The notes under the pieces were generated by a model. That model was not told the DNA's origin and ran no database searches. It saw nothing but the letters and a program-made list of their open reading frames with translations. Positions 27,511 to 35,716 of a stretch of 64,000 nucleotides of DNA are shown here, one piece after another. The stretch covers positions 29,919 to 93,918 of the forward strand of contig CAAEDK010000002.1 of assembly GCA_900754605.1 (NCBI GenBank), in the 5' to 3' direction. Source of the stretch: an uncultured Oscillospiraceae bacterium (GTDB taxonomy: Bacteria; Bacillota_A; Clostridia; Oscillospirales; Oscillospiraceae). Position 1 is the first letter of the stretch; every line of letters begins with the position of its first letter. A program made the translations under genes and the position numbers.

Positions 27511-27538
27511 AATATATGAAACTGTGTGGCATTGTCAG
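27511..27538 (-). promoter_or_regulatory. SigA-type promoter candidate
   Basis: Minus strand CTGACA, 16-bp spacer, TATATT. It points toward the terminator and PASTA gene. An overlapping extended -10 (TGC-TATACT) lies just upstream. Confidence 0.4.
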
Positions 27539-27604
27539 TATAGCACATTAAGTTTTGAATGGAAAGAGTATTTTTATAGCCGCGAACGACATTTTGAGGC
27601 GCTG

Positions 27605-27955
27605 ATAGTAGCAGCTGGCCAGTTGGCCACTTTTTTCTTCCACTTATATATAAATTTTAATATTTTTTTTCGCATTTAAGTGAAGAGAAAAAGTGGGAAA
27701 GTGGCCAGAAAACCCGCAAACCCTTGGGGCGCAACGGTTTCAGCCTGGCCACTTTTGAAAATAAAAGTGGGCAGAAAGTGGGCAAATGGCCAATTTTTCG
27801 TCATTTTCGGTCCTTTTTTCGTGCAAGAATCAAAGGGTTCTGGCCAGTTCCGAAACAAAAGTGGGCAAATGGCCAGTTTTCGGACTAAAAGTGGCCAGCA
27901 AAACGCCCCAAAATTGACCTGCTACTAACAGTAATAGTAGCAGCTTTTGGCCTAT
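27605..27955. repeat. Iteron-like repeat cluster (candidate ori)
   Basis: At least eight copies in both orientations of a TGGCCACTTTT / AAAAGTGG(G/C)CA core between 27612 and 27905, beside an AT-only stretch (TTATATATAAATTTTAATA). The cluster is bracketed by two direct copies of AGTAGCAGCT (27605 and 27938) and a CTGCTACTA/TAGTAGCAG hairpin at 27919-27946. Confidence 0.7.
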
Positions 27956-28124
27956 TTTCAGGTCGAATCCTGCTTCAAAATTGGAGACGTCCGTACCCTT
28001 CGCTACCCGGCTATACCGTTCTCCCCCCAAATATTAAGGGTCTAATCAGTGTCGTCCGTACCCTTCTGTACTTCTTCGCCACCTATCTACACACAAAATA
28101 TCAATCTCTGACTAGGTTTGTTCC

Positions 28125-28385
28125 TCAAAATGCACGCCGCTGGTAAGGCCGAGTTCGAGGTGCCACGGGGACAAACTGGTAGCGAGGAGGAGCTGGACGA
28201 ACCCGCCGATGAAGAGACATGCCATACTTTTTCGGAGGTATCCCATTCCGCTTAGGCCAGAGTTCATCGCTCTCTCCAAGGTTGCGAAACATATCCTCAA
28301 GTGCCTGTGCAGCCTCCGCCATCGACTGGCCAAATGCCACCCAAGCATCCTTGATCTTTTGAACAACCGCCAGAATCTCTTCCAT
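28125..28385 (-). CDS. Conserved small phage protein, unknown function
   Basis: 86 residues from ATG 28385 (ATG 28391 also possible). N-terminal amphipathic helix (EEILAVVQKIKDAWVAFGQ), a PPKKYGMSL turn and a basic Tyr/Pro-rich tail ending PYQRRAF. The pattern is familiar from Clostridia phages but has no assigned role. First gene upstream of the putative origin. Confidence 0.7.
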   Translation of the reverse strand: MEEILAVVQKIKDAWVAFGQSMAEAAQALEDMFRNLGESDELWPKRNGIPPKKYGMSLHRRVRPAPPRYQFVPVAPRTRPYQRRAF

Positions 28386-28623
28386 GGTCATGAGTCATCA
28401 CCTCTCGAATATTATTTTGGGACTTGGAAACGCCTGCTTGCATATTGGTATAACAGCAGTTGAGTGCAGTTAAAAGGTTGTCGATCTGAACTGACCGGTC
28501 TGTCCGAATCTCAACCGTCGGCTCCGACATCGGTAAATATCCAAGCGCCTCCATCTGCTTATGTTCGCAGGTGGATACATATGGACACGCCCTACATTTT
28601 GCTACAAGTCTGGATAGGCCCAA
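28297..28623 (-). CDS. Small protein with Cys cluster
   Basis: 108 residues starting at TTG 28623, which has GGAGG 9 bases upstream. CRACPYVSTCEHKQ gives a CxxC...C metal-site candidate. The last ~30 codons overlap the next gene and read as low-quality sequence, so the functional part is probably the first 75 residues. Function unknown. Confidence 0.6.
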   Translation of the reverse strand: MGLSRLVAKCRACPYVSTCEHKQMEALGYLPMSEPTVEIRTDRSVQIDNLLTALNCCYTNMQAGVSKSQNNIREVMTHDHGRDSGGCSKDQGCLGGIWPVDGGGCTGT

Positions 28624-28629
28624 ATCTCA

Positions 28630-28827
28630 TCACCTCCAAACCTTTCCGGAGCGCTTGTCCACCAGAACAATCCGCCCCTCAATCTCAAAGTCCGCCAACT
28701 CACAAATATCAAAGATGGCATAGAGCAGCTTATGGAACCGCTCCTCCTCGGCATCCATGTTCTTCAGAGCTTGGTAGGCTGTGGGGTCTGAGTAGCCCTC
28801 TGCGTTTTTTCGATCATTCCAGGACAA
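28630..28827 (-). CDS. Conserved small phage protein, unknown function
   Basis: 65 residues from TTG 28827. The start is MSWNDRKNAEGYSDPTAY. Helical acidic middle and a basic end (VDKRSGKVWR). Closely packed with its neighbours, sharing a few bases. Confidence 0.7.
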   Translation of the reverse strand: MSWNDRKNAEGYSDPTAYQALKNMDAEEERFHKLLYAIFDICELADFEIEGRIVLVDKRSGKVWR

Positions 28828-29060
28828 TTTTTATCACCCCGTTCATTCATATATTTGATAAGCGATTGAGCGTGCATATCGCTGATACCGTATGTTTCTT
28901 GTAGTTTAGAGACGAACCAGTCTGGAACATTTTTTCTTCCGCATTCGATGGCAGACAACTCAGCCGGAGAAATATCAAGATCCTTTGCCATGTCATAGAG
29001 CAGGAGCGCCCGAACCAGGCGGATATCCCGCACCATTCTTCCAAAAGCGTCAAGTCCCAT
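28764..29060 (-). CDS. Xre-type helix-turn-helix regulator
   Basis: 98 residues from ATG 29060. VRALLLYDMAKDLDISPAELSAIECGRKNVPDWFVSKL is a classic Xre HTH with recognition helix after the ISPAEL turn. Overlaps the upstream gene by 11 bases. A DNA-binding regulator of phage genes is likely; targets unknown. Confidence 0.85.
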   Translation of the reverse strand: MGLDAFGRMVRDIRLVRALLLYDMAKDLDISPAELSAIECGRKNVPDWFVSKLQETYGISDMHAQSLIKYMNERGDKNCPGMIEKTQRATQTPQPTKL

Positions 29061-29389
29061 AGTCGCTCTCCTTATGCCACGCCTCAATGTCGACACCAAT
29101 CCGCTTCAGCATCTGGGTACAGAGCCAAATATCATCCTGGTCCTCCATCTCATATCGGCTGACCAGCTCCTTGATGCGGTCGTGGAAGGCATCGTAATAG
29201 GTTCGGAGCCGCTGAGCCCCGAACCCAAATTGTTCATGCAGCACCCACAGAATGGTCGCATCGATTTCGGCGATGTGTTTTCTGTCGTACTCGGCCAGTT
29301 CCCGCTGGATCTCTAAATCCATCGCTTTTTTTCTCCGCTGCGGTAAGTACAGCGCCGTACACTTTTCCTCCGGCTTTCTTGAGTTGCAT
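29050..29389 (-). CDS. Conserved phage protein, apparent frameshift at an A7 run
   Basis: The main frame (29050-29322, 90 residues, start MDLEIQRELAEYDRKH) is in one frame. The likely true N-terminus (start ATG 29389 with GGGAGG; KKAGGKVYGAVLTAAEKK) is in another. They join at seven A residues (29326-29332); with six A the reading would be LTAAEKKAMDLEIQ without a break. Either transcriptional slippage, a sequencing error or a recent indel. The protein is helical and acidic with no known function. Confidence 0.6.
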
Positions 29390-29555
29390 AGGTGCCTCCC
29401 ATAATCCAGTTTTCCTTAGCAAAGAACATGGGGACGGCGAAGAACAGCATCAAAACTGTCGCAGTCGCGTCCCCATCGAGAAACATGATTGGTAAAGAGA
29501 GCCCAACCAGCAGCAGAGCATAGAGTTTGTTTTTCAGCAGTTCTCGTTTCCACAT
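29313..29555 (-). CDS. Membrane protein, paralog of the 60.6 kb gene
   Basis: 80 residues from ATG 29555. LKNKLYALLLVGLSLPIMF and VLMLFFAVPMFFAKENWI are two membrane helices. The first ~50 residues align with the 49-residue protein at 60626-60775, which ends at FFAKENWIY; here an unrelated basic tail follows. Function unknown. Confidence 0.7.
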   Translation of the reverse strand: MWKRELLKNKLYALLLVGLSLPIMFLDGDATATVLMLFFAVPMFFAKENWIMGGTYATQESRRKSVRRCTYRSGEKKRWI

Positions 29556-29594
29556 AGAATCGTGAGTCCCCCTCCTTGAAAATATCAATTTTGT

Positions 29595-29807
29595 TCAGTA
29601 CACAAAGAGGTGATAAGTGTGTCCCTTCGGATACTTCTTCTTACCATGGAAATTCTTTGCCATTGGTTTGCCCGTGGTAAGGCTGGTCGGGTACGCCCCG
29701 ATAAGACTACGCCAATCACCGTAAAGACGATGCATTTGGCGGTTCACTTTGGGATAGCCGCGACGAACCATCTCGGCCTTGGCCATATTTCTCAGCAGAC
29801 TACGCAT
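29595..29807 (-). CDS. Small basic conserved phage protein
   Basis: 70 residues, Lys/Arg/Tyr-rich (AEMVRRGYPKVNRQMHRLYG, KNFHGKKKYPKGHTYHLFVY). Possibly nucleic-acid binding by charge. Own AGGAGG site; the strand-biased ATGATATTTT motif lies just upstream. No function known. Confidence 0.7.
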   Translation of the reverse strand: MRSLLRNMAKAEMVRRGYPKVNRQMHRLYGDWRSLIGAYPTSLTTGKPMAKNFHGKKKYPKGHTYHLFVY

Positions 29808-29827
29808 GATTTTTACCTCCTAAAATA

Positions 29828-30181
29828 TCATTGCGGGCTTCGCAAGCGCTCAATCGCCATACAGGCGGCATTGGGGTCAAGCATTTTTGCCCCCTTCTCC
29901 ATATCCATCTCCAGAATGGTCATAATGGCATAGTTGGCCAGATCCATCAAAGTGTCCCGAATAGACTCATCAGTGACCCGCTGCTGGCCGGCGTCATTTG
30001 CAGAAAGGCGGGAAAGAGTTTTGAACCGGGAGAACTTGTCCCCCAGCCGAATCCGGGTCATGGCTAAACCCTCTTCTACGAAGGTCTGGTGGAAACTGTC
30101 GCCATAGTCATGGTTCTTCCGCTCGTACAAGCTATTCAGCTCATCGCAGATTGTCTTATGGCGCATCACTTTCTCATTCAT
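29828..30181 (-). CDS. DUF1599 / nucleotide modification-associated domain protein
   Basis: 117 residues: ICDELNSLYERKNHDYGDSF, TRIRLGDKFSRFKTL and DTLMDLANYAIMTILEM are the conserved parts of DUF1599 (Nmad1) proteins, linked by family context to nucleotide or base modification. Sits among other nucleotide-metabolism genes (MazG, ThyX-like, HAD). Confidence 0.85.
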   Translation of the reverse strand: MNEKVMRHKTICDELNSLYERKNHDYGDSFHQTFVEEGLAMTRIRLGDKFSRFKTLSRLSANDAGQQRVTDESIRDTLMDLANYAIMTILEMDMEKGAKMLDPNAACMAIERLRSPQ

Positions 30182-30205
30182 AAACAGATTTCTCCTTTCA
30201 AAATA

Positions 30206-30457
30206 TCAATCTGAATTGCAGTTCACTTTGATCGTTCGGTCTGTTTCATCGGCTAAGTGTTTGAGAAGCATGGTCATAAACACTTCAAAGCCGCCGGAGC
30301 AACCGATTTCTCTAAACGTAACCCGGTAATTTTGTTTATGCCACTGCTGCTTGTATCGTTTTTCCATATGGACAATGATGGAGTTGGTCATTGCTTCATA
30401 TCTCCACATAATTTCAAAATGGCGATGCGCAAGATCAATCAGCGTTTTCTCAAGCAT
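30206..30457 (-). CDS. Hypothetical phage protein
   Basis: 83 residues from ATG 30457 with GGGAGG upstream. Helical, His/Arg-rich (LAHRHFEIMWRYEAMTNS), with a MLLKHLADETDRTIKV end. Stop codon overlaps the TTGATATTTT motif. No family recognised. Confidence 0.6.
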   Translation of the reverse strand: MLEKTLIDLAHRHFEIMWRYEAMTNSIIVHMEKRYKQQWHKQNYRVTFREIGCSGGFEVFMTMLLKHLADETDRTIKVNCNSD

Positions 30458-30480
30458 CAGGTTTTCCTCCCGGATTCCGA

Positions 30481-31011
30481 TTACCGAACTGTTCCTGTAC
30501 TCTGATGGAAATAACGGCACTTCAGCTCTGTCGGCTCGATCCAGGAAATATCCCGAAGCCGAATGCTTCTGATAGACTTGTCACCCTTTGAGGGTAAGTT
30601 GACACTGACTTCATCCACAGCAGCCTGGGCCGCCAAATACTCCTCTTTGTATTGGCACACATCCCTATGGCCGCATTTAGTGCAGCAGGTTTCTTTTACT
30701 CCGAACATACGAACCATCTCCTTATAATTTTCATCCAGCGTTGCGGCCTCAACATTCAGCTGGTGCAGCATCATTTGCAGCTCGTCAACCAGATAAGTTT
30801 TGTCATGGCCTTCGCGCTGGCGGACGAGGCCTCGAATCCAATCGGCGACAGTAATAGGAGGCGGGATCTGCAAACCGAGGTCGCGAGCCATACGGTCGAT
30901 ATACCCCACCATCTGGTAGGTCGGTGCTACAATGACAGCGCCGGTTCTTGCGGATTGCTGAATCAGAAATACAGTTTTACCTGTCTGTCTCCCGGCGATG
31001 TAGACTGTCAT
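30481..31011 (-). CDS. P-loop NTPase with zinc site
   Basis: 176 residues. Walker A AGRQTGKT near the N-terminus, a Walker B-like TYLVDELQ at about residue 73, and a CCTKCGHRDVC zinc-site candidate near 110. Small size suggests a nucleotide-binding accessory protein. Precise role unknown. ATGA overlap with the upstream gene. Confidence 0.7.
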   Translation of the reverse strand: MTVYIAGRQTGKTVFLIQQSARTGAVIVAPTYQMVGYIDRMARDLGLQIPPPITVADWIRGLVRQREGHDKTYLVDELQMMLHQLNVEAATLDENYKEMVRMFGVKETCCTKCGHRDVCQYKEEYLAAQAAVDEVSVNLPSKGDKSIRSIRLRDISWIEPTELKCRYFHQSTGTVR

Positions 31012-31550
31012 GGTGTTTTTTCCTCCTTTTGAGCTTGGCGACGTGCCTGTTTAAGTGCCAGTTCCATAGCGTCGCCGCCTATGTCATCGTCCTTATGCGG
31101 CTTTTTCTTTTTCGCTTCGCACCTAACCAAAGTCGCGTCGTAATCATAGCCGATCCCGGCTTGATACTTTTTCGCAATGGCGCGAAGCTTTTCAGCATGA
31201 TATTCATAAGTGGCACGATGGAACCCTTCCAATCCCCACTCATCACAGGCCAATTCCAGCAGTCTGGCATAATCCATCAGAGCATTGACGATTTTATAAA
31301 TATCGCCATAGCAGGTTTTGATTTCGCGTTCACCATCTGCATCATGAAGGTGAAGGGTTACCTTTTCCAGTTCTATGGGCCTGGAAATAATCGGCTCAAA
31401 TCGTTCCCGTGGACTGAGTTTTCTCTGAGTGGTTTCAGAATTTGATGCTTGAGGTTGGGGGACTTTTTGCACAGGAGAAGAGGGGTAGGGAGGCTTCCAT
31501 GACTTAGGCGATGATTTCCCAAATAGTTTCTTGGTAAACTTCTCCTTCAT
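31008..31550 (-). CDS. Hypothetical protein with Pro-rich N-terminus
   Basis: 180 residues. The first 60 are Lys/Pro/Ser-rich and disordered. Then a beta strand pair (EKVTLHLHDADGEREI) and a helical part (YGDIYKIVNALMDYARLLELA), ending in a basic/acidic tail. Translationally coupled (ATGA) to the P-loop gene. Function unknown. Confidence 0.65.
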   Translation of the reverse strand: MKEKFTKKLFGKSSPKSWKPPYPSSPVQKVPQPQASNSETTQRKLSPRERFEPIISRPIELEKVTLHLHDADGEREIKTCYGDIYKIVNALMDYARLLELACDEWGLEGFHRATYEYHAEKLRAIAKKYQAGIGYDYDATLVRCEAKKKKPHKDDDIGGDAMELALKQARRQAQKEEKTP

Positions 31551-31587
31551 AGTTCGGTCTTTCTCCTTTTTCAGATATCAATGTGAA

Positions 31588-31869
31588 CTACTCCTCAGCA
31601 GACTCAACGATAGTCACGGTGCCCTCAAACACTCCGAACTCGGATGACTGTTGGAAAGTATGTGTTTCCGGCTCCTCTCCATCTTGCATTGGCCGAGTGA
31701 GATACCACAAAGAATCATCTTTCCAAGTGATCATCTCCAGTTTTTGGCCGGGTTCCAGTTCCAAAGTCATATCGCCACCAAAAGAGCGAGCAACGCCTTG
31801 GTCGCACCCAGTCAATAGCCCTAACGACAAAATAGCGCACAAGAGTGCGCCGACGTAAATGCGTTTCAT
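31588..31869 (-). CDS. Phage lipoprotein
   Basis: 93 residues with a signal peptide and lipobox LLTGC (Cys 22). The mature part (ELEPGQKLEMITWKDDSLW, ETHTFQQSSEFGVFEGTV) is a small beta domain. Anchored outside the cell membrane, so a role at the cell surface such as superinfection exclusion is possible but inferred. Confidence 0.8.
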   Translation of the reverse strand: MKRIYVGALLCAILSLGLLTGCDQGVARSFGGDMTLELEPGQKLEMITWKDDSLWYLTRPMQDGEEPETHTFQQSSEFGVFEGTVTIVESAEE

Positions 31870-31891
31870 GTTTTCTCCTTTTCCGAAAATA

Positions 31892-32287
31892 TCAAGGCCT
31901 GATTTCAGCGATGGACTCTACAAAGCAGTTGTAATAGGTATAGCGCTTCCCCTCATAGTCAAAGAGAACATAGCCGCCGTCATTGCCCTCTATATCAATT
32001 TTCCCGGTGTACTGTGCAATGATCTCTCCGTCGGCTGTATAAATTGTCACCGTCCGTTCGAGTCCATTGTCTAAATCGCTTTTCTGATCCGTCATGGCCC
32101 GCTGGCCAGATGCGGTGTTCTGGAAGTACCAGCGCATACCGAAGAACAATCCCAAAATCAGCAGAATGGCAACCGCCACACTGATAATCTTTCCGAGGAC
32201 GTTCTCAATCAGACACGCGCCCGCGATGCCGGCACATAAAATGAGTGCCGCAAATAACACAAATGCAATCCAACCGCCGATAGTCAT
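31892..32287 (-). CDS. Two-helix membrane protein with beta C-terminus
   Basis: 131 residues: MTIGGWIAFVLFAALIL and VLGKIISVAVAILLILGLFFG are membrane helices, followed by a beta domain (VTIYTADGEIIAQYTGKI, GYVLFDYEGKRYTYYN). The first 35 residues are repeated as a free 36-residue peptide at 41447-41557. Function unknown. Confidence 0.75.
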   Translation of the reverse strand: MTIGGWIAFVLFAALILCAGIAGACLIENVLGKIISVAVAILLILGLFFGMRWYFQNTASGQRAMTDQKSDLDNGLERTVTIYTADGEIIAQYTGKIDIEGNDGGYVLFDYEGKRYTYYNCFVESIAEIRP

Positions 32288-32309
32288 GCTTTTTCTCCTC
32301 CTTCAAATA

Positions 32310-32636
32310 TCAAAGAACCTCCGTAAGAATTCGGAAGTCCTTAAACACGCCATCTTCCAAAGTTACTTCGACAGGTTTTCCAAGCAACTCGGAAACATAG
32401 TTCACCTTTGCATCCTTGAGGATTCTAGTCACGTGGTCAAGGGATTCTGCAAGATTGCTGTTGCGAGTTTCCATTTCCCAGTGGCAGTCGGGAGACATAT
32501 TCACCGTATATTTACCAGCATCCATAACGCCACTGCCAGACATCGAGAACCCAAGTTGGAGCCCCAGTTGAAATGAATAATCTCGCATAGTACCAAACTC
32601 AGCAAAGTCAATTTTGCCAAGCCTTTTCTCAAGCAT
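32310..32636 (-). CDS. Hypothetical phage protein
   Basis: 108 residues with a small beta domain at the end (GKPVEVTLEDGVFKDFRIL). Seen as a type in Clostridia phages; role unknown. Start ATG 32636 behind a GGGGAGG site. Confidence 0.65.
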   Translation of the reverse strand: MLEKRLGKIDFAEFGTMRDYSFQLGLQLGFSMSGSGVMDAGKYTVNMSPDCHWEMETRNSNLAESLDHVTRILKDAKVNYVSELLGKPVEVTLEDGVFKDFRILTEVL

Positions 32637-32638
32637 TT

Positions 32639-32803
32639 TTATTCCTCCCCAACAAGTTTCTGATACAGTTCCTCAGCCTCTTTGCCTTGGAACTGGTTGA
32701 TGATGCGAACATTATCGCCAGGTGCTTTCCGCCCGACGATCAATACCGCGGGGTCGCCGTGGCTGTGGTCAAAGCCGACCAAAACCGTGTCAAAATTTTT
32801 CAC
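32639..32803 (-). CDS. 54-residue conserved phage protein
   Basis: GTG 32803 behind GAGGTGG. Product starts MKNFDTVLVGFDHSHGDPAV and ends QGKEAEELYQKLVGEE; a beta strand, a loop and a helix, well formed for a real small protein. Overlaps the preceding 39-residue gene by 4 bases. Confidence 0.7.
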   Translation of the reverse strand: MKNFDTVLVGFDHSHGDPAVLIVGRKAPGDNVRIINQFQGKEAEELYQKLVGEE

Positions 32804-32919
32804 AGTACCCACCTCACAAAGTCAAAGAGTAATTTCACGAGGAATAGAAGACCGATGATGGCCAGGATCAAAACACCATTGAATAGAAAACGCAAAATGT
32901 CATCCCAGCCATGCTTCAT
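32800..32919 (-). CDS. 39-residue membrane peptide
   Basis: ATG 32919. MKHGWDDILRFLFNG is followed by a 20-residue hydrophobic helix (VLILAIIGLLFLVKLLF). Packed between two supported genes with 4-base overlaps, which argues that it is real. Confidence 0.6.
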   Translation of the reverse strand: MKHGWDDILRFLFNGVLILAIIGLLFLVKLLFDFVRWVL

Positions 32920-33941
32920 TTTTTCTTCACCCGTTTGGCCTTTCTCTCCTCATACTCAGCTTTCTCGATGGGGACCATCTTACCATCCTCTTCTTTGAAG
33001 TAACGGTTCAGCTCGATCCGCTTATCGTCGGGTGTGAGAATATAAAGATAAGCGACAGTATCATAGTCGCCATTCTTTGGGTCAACCAGGAAGTCCTCGG
33101 AGAAGACGCGATACTTCTTGGTAGAGGGCAGATAGGGCATGGTAATAGGGAAGATCGTGTCGATAAGACGAGTCATCATCCCATTACTAAACGCCGCACT
33201 AGGATAGTTGACGTTGATGCCGCAAACCCGGTCTATATCGGAATAAGTAGCCGTCCCGTCCGGAGCGATTTCTTTGAACAGGGAGGACATACGTTTACAC
33301 TGGTACTTCTGATACCCTTCTTTCCAGCTACACTCGCCGGTGATATCGCTCCAAATATCCGGAGTGTCTTCGATGGGGGTCAGACACTTACCATCGATCA
33401 GGCGGTTTAGAATGCTCTTGGTGATCTGGATACTGAATCCGGAGTGGCCATCTCGGGCCAGCGTTTGATAAGCCCGAAGGGCGCTCTCATAGCAGAGCAC
33501 GCCATAGGCCCAGTCGTCCGTACCCTCCCGCTCACTCTGACAGGCAAGGGCAACCTCCTGAGCAGCCCAGGAATCTTCTTCCTCGGCCATGTAGACCGCC
33601 CGGTCATCCCAATACTCATTGGCGAATATCTTTCTGGTATCGCCCCCAAAGGCCTTGATGATCTCCGGCAGATTCTCATTGACCGCGTCCAGATGGATAC
33701 CCTGCTCTTTGCAGAATGCCAGCGCCTTTTCCAAAGCCTCTCCGACTCGATTGGTCCAGAGGATGACCTTGGCGCCATTGGCTTGCTCCTGCTTGAGCCG
33801 AGAGATGGTCTTGTTGATCGGATCGCCGACCTCCGGGAACTTGTTTGTGACCAGACAGCCGTCGAAATCCACCGCGATGATCTTCGGCCGGGACTCTTTG
33901 TTTTCCGTAGTCTCAACTGCTTTTACATTCATCTCATCCAT
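32916..33941 (-). CDS. HAD-superfamily phosphatase fused to a phage domain
   Basis: 341 residues. Residues 20-115 hold HAD motifs: AVDFDGCLV (nucleophile Asp), VILWTNR, and YWDDRAVY with a Lys-containing helix before it. The rest (~130-341) is a separate domain with YDTVAYLYILTPDDKRIEL strands. Substrate not visible; nucleotide or sugar phosphate is typical for phage HADs. Confidence 0.8.
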   Translation of the reverse strand: MDEMNVKAVETTENKESRPKIIAVDFDGCLVTNKFPEVGDPINKTISRLKQEQANGAKVILWTNRVGEALEKALAFCKEQGIHLDAVNENLPEIIKAFGGDTRKIFANEYWDDRAVYMAEEEDSWAAQEVALACQSEREGTDDWAYGVLCYESALRAYQTLARDGHSGFSIQITKSILNRLIDGKCLTPIEDTPDIWSDITGECSWKEGYQKYQCKRMSSLFKEIAPDGTATYSDIDRVCGINVNYPSAAFSNGMMTRLIDTIFPITMPYLPSTKKYRVFSEDFLVDPKNGDYDTVAYLYILTPDDKRIELNRYFKEEDGKMVPIEKAEYEERKAKRVKKK

Positions 33942-33964
33942 GTGTGTTTCTCCTTTTCAAAATA

Positions 33965-34180
33965 TCAATCCGTAATAGTGAGTTCATTAAGCGAAACTGT
34001 TGCCAGTGTGCCGTCCGGTCGCTTGACAACCGCCTTGTTTGCGAAGAGCCCAACGCCGAGCTGTAAAATATCGACCTCTTCACGTCGCAATCGCTCACAC
34101 TCGGCACAGCTTTCAGGGGTCATCCAATCCATGTCGATGCAAGGGGAACAACTAACTGGTCTTTTATAAATCCCTTTCAT
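33965..34180 (-). CDS. Small Cys-containing hypothetical protein
   Basis: 71 residues from ATG 34180 (AAAGGAG upstream). Four Cys (SCSPC, SCAEC) could bind zinc; a beta strand pair ends the protein (ATVSLNELTITD). The stop overlaps the TTGATATTTT motif. Confidence 0.65.
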   Translation of the reverse strand: MKGIYKRPVSCSPCIDMDWMTPESCAECERLRREEVDILQLGVGLFANKAVVKRPDGTLATVSLNELTITD

Positions 34181-34197
34181 GCCGCTCCTTTCCAGAA

Positions 34198-34250
34198 AAT
34201 ATAAATGCCCCGAACTGCTGCTACACAATTCGAGGCATTCTTTTTTTTCG
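34198..34250. terminator. Terminator hairpin after rtcB
   Basis: AATGCCCCGAA / TTCGAGGCATT stem with T8 on the plus-strand side and TTTATATTTTC on the minus-strand side. It ends the rtcB transcript. Confidence 0.75.
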
Positions 34251-34258
34251 TATTTGGT

Positions 34259-35461
34259 TTAATCCGAGGCTTTGAAGTTGTAAACGGGGTGGATGCGCTC
34301 CACGATGATTGCAGTGGGGCCGATTTGGGAAACGATCTCCTCTATGCTCTTGTAGGCCATCGGGGACTCGTCCAAGGTGTCAGGCACTACGCAAGTTGTG
34401 TAGATGCCCTTCATCTCATTCTGGAACTCTTCTATGGAAAGCATATTGAGTGCTGCTCGACGGCTCATGAGGCGCCCGGCTCCGTGCGGAGCAGAGCAGT
34501 TCCACTCCTCATTCCCCGTGCCAATGCAGATCAAGCTGCCATCCCGCATGTTGATAGGAATGAGCAACTTTTCTCCCTTCTTGGCAGAAACAGAGCCCTT
34601 CCGAAGAATCATGGCGTCCGTATCAATGTAGTTGTGGATAGTGGTGAAAATATCTACGGCAGTGAGACCCATACCATCTAGGATAACGTCCACCATGGCT
34701 TTTCGATTGAGTACGGCGAACTGCTGCGTCAACTTCATATCGTGGATGTAGTCGTCAAACAGTTTTCCCTCCACGTAAGCGAGGTCTTTGGGGATATCCA
34801 GCTCATGTTCCTTCTTCAGCGCTGTAATGGTCTTCTGGATCTCCTGGAGCCGTCCTTCAGCTTTGAGCTTTGCGATGGTCTCCTGGATCTGATGCTTGGC
34901 TCCGCCCCAGAGTGCGCGGCGTCCCTCATTCTGATAGTAGTCGGCCACTTCCGTTCCGAGGTGCCGGCTCCCGGAGTGGACGACCAGAAACAGCCGTCCG
35001 TCCCCGGCTTGGTCTACCTCAATAAAGTGGTTACCACCACCCAAAGAGCCGATGCTGCGAACCGCTCGGTCAAGATTGATCTGGTCAGCGCACCGGAGCT
35101 GGGTCAAGTCGATTTCGGAGTTAAGAGAGTGGGGAATATCACGAATTTCCCGGCCATAGGGAATCTTCTCCCGGATCAGCGCGTCCAGCTTGGCGTAGTC
35201 GATTTCACGTTCGGCCAACTCCACCGTTTCCATGCCGCAGCCAATGTCCACACCCACCATACCGGGGACGATTTTATCCCGGATGGTCATAGTCGTGCCA
35301 ATGGTACAGCCTTTTCCGGCGTGCACATCGGGCATGATACGGATTTTACAGCCCGCAAACTCGGGCCGGTCACACACTGCCTGAATCTGCTCCCGAGCCG
35401 CTCCTTCCAGCTCATTGGTGTAGCAAATAGCAGTGTTGTATTGCCCTTGAATAGTTATCAC
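34259..35461 (-). CDS. rtcB: RtcB RNA ligase
   Basis: 400 residues, full length for the family. Joins RNA 3'-phosphate or cyclic phosphate ends to 5'-OH using GTP and manganese. Motifs: MPDVHAGKGCTIG, VGVDIGCGM with the metal Cys, GGGNHFIE, HSGSRHLG, and the guanylylated His in APHGAGRLMSR. In phages this activity is thought to repair tRNAs cut by host defence nucleases. It has its own ribosome site and ends in a terminator. Confidence 0.95.
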   Translation of the reverse strand: MITIQGQYNTAICYTNELEGAAREQIQAVCDRPEFAGCKIRIMPDVHAGKGCTIGTTMTIRDKIVPGMVGVDIGCGMETVELAEREIDYAKLDALIREKIPYGREIRDIPHSLNSEIDLTQLRCADQINLDRAVRSIGSLGGGNHFIEVDQAGDGRLFLVVHSGSRHLGTEVADYYQNEGRRALWGGAKHQIQETIAKLKAEGRLQEIQKTITALKKEHELDIPKDLAYVEGKLFDDYIHDMKLTQQFAVLNRKAMVDVILDGMGLTAVDIFTTIHNYIDTDAMILRKGSVSAKKGEKLLIPINMRDGSLICIGTGNEEWNCSAPHGAGRLMSRRAALNMLSIEEFQNEMKGIYTTCVVPDTLDESPMAYKSIEEIVSQIGPTAIIVERIHPVYNFKASD

Positions 35462-35485
35462 AGTTTTTCTCCTTTCCTGCGAGAT

Positions 35486-35716
35486 TTAGAAGTCCAAATC
35501 AGTCACATCGTCCCAAATATCCGTCAGCGATCTTCCGTCAAAGAGTTCGTCATTCAAAACCTCATCGACAGAGCTGACAGAAAAGGCATCGTCTCCGCAC
35601 CATACCTCAAATAGATCTTTCGCCAGAGGATCAATGCCGCAGGAGAAACCGTTATAGATGAAAGTGACATGACCGACCAAATTGGTAAGATGGTCTTTAA
35701 GTTCCTGAATCGTCAT
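35486..35716 (-). CDS. Small acidic phage protein
   Basis: 76 residues, Asp-rich end (SLTDIWDDVTDLDF). Pattern MTIQELKDHLTNLVGHVTFI is known to me from Clostridia phages, role unknown. ATGATATTTT motif at the start. Confidence 0.7.
   Translation of the reverse strand: MTIQELKDHLTNLVGHVTFIYNGFSCGIDPLAKDLFEVWCGDDAFSVSSVDEVLNDELFDGRSLTDIWDDVTDLDF

Larger units (their letters stand above)
27402..28124 (-). other. Non-coding region, candidate replication origin and promoter
   Basis: About 720 bases with no convincing gene. Holds a SigA-type promoter candidate (27511-27538), an AT-rich block (27640-27680), a dense set of AAAAGTGGxCA-type repeats (27610-27905), a 9-bp hairpin and two copies of a 14-base sequence ending in CGTCCGTACCC-TTC. 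Confidence 0.6.

Noticed and set aside
27676..28030. Short frames in the iteron region.
   Set aside because: Products are low-complexity and follow the DNA repeats; no ribosome sites.
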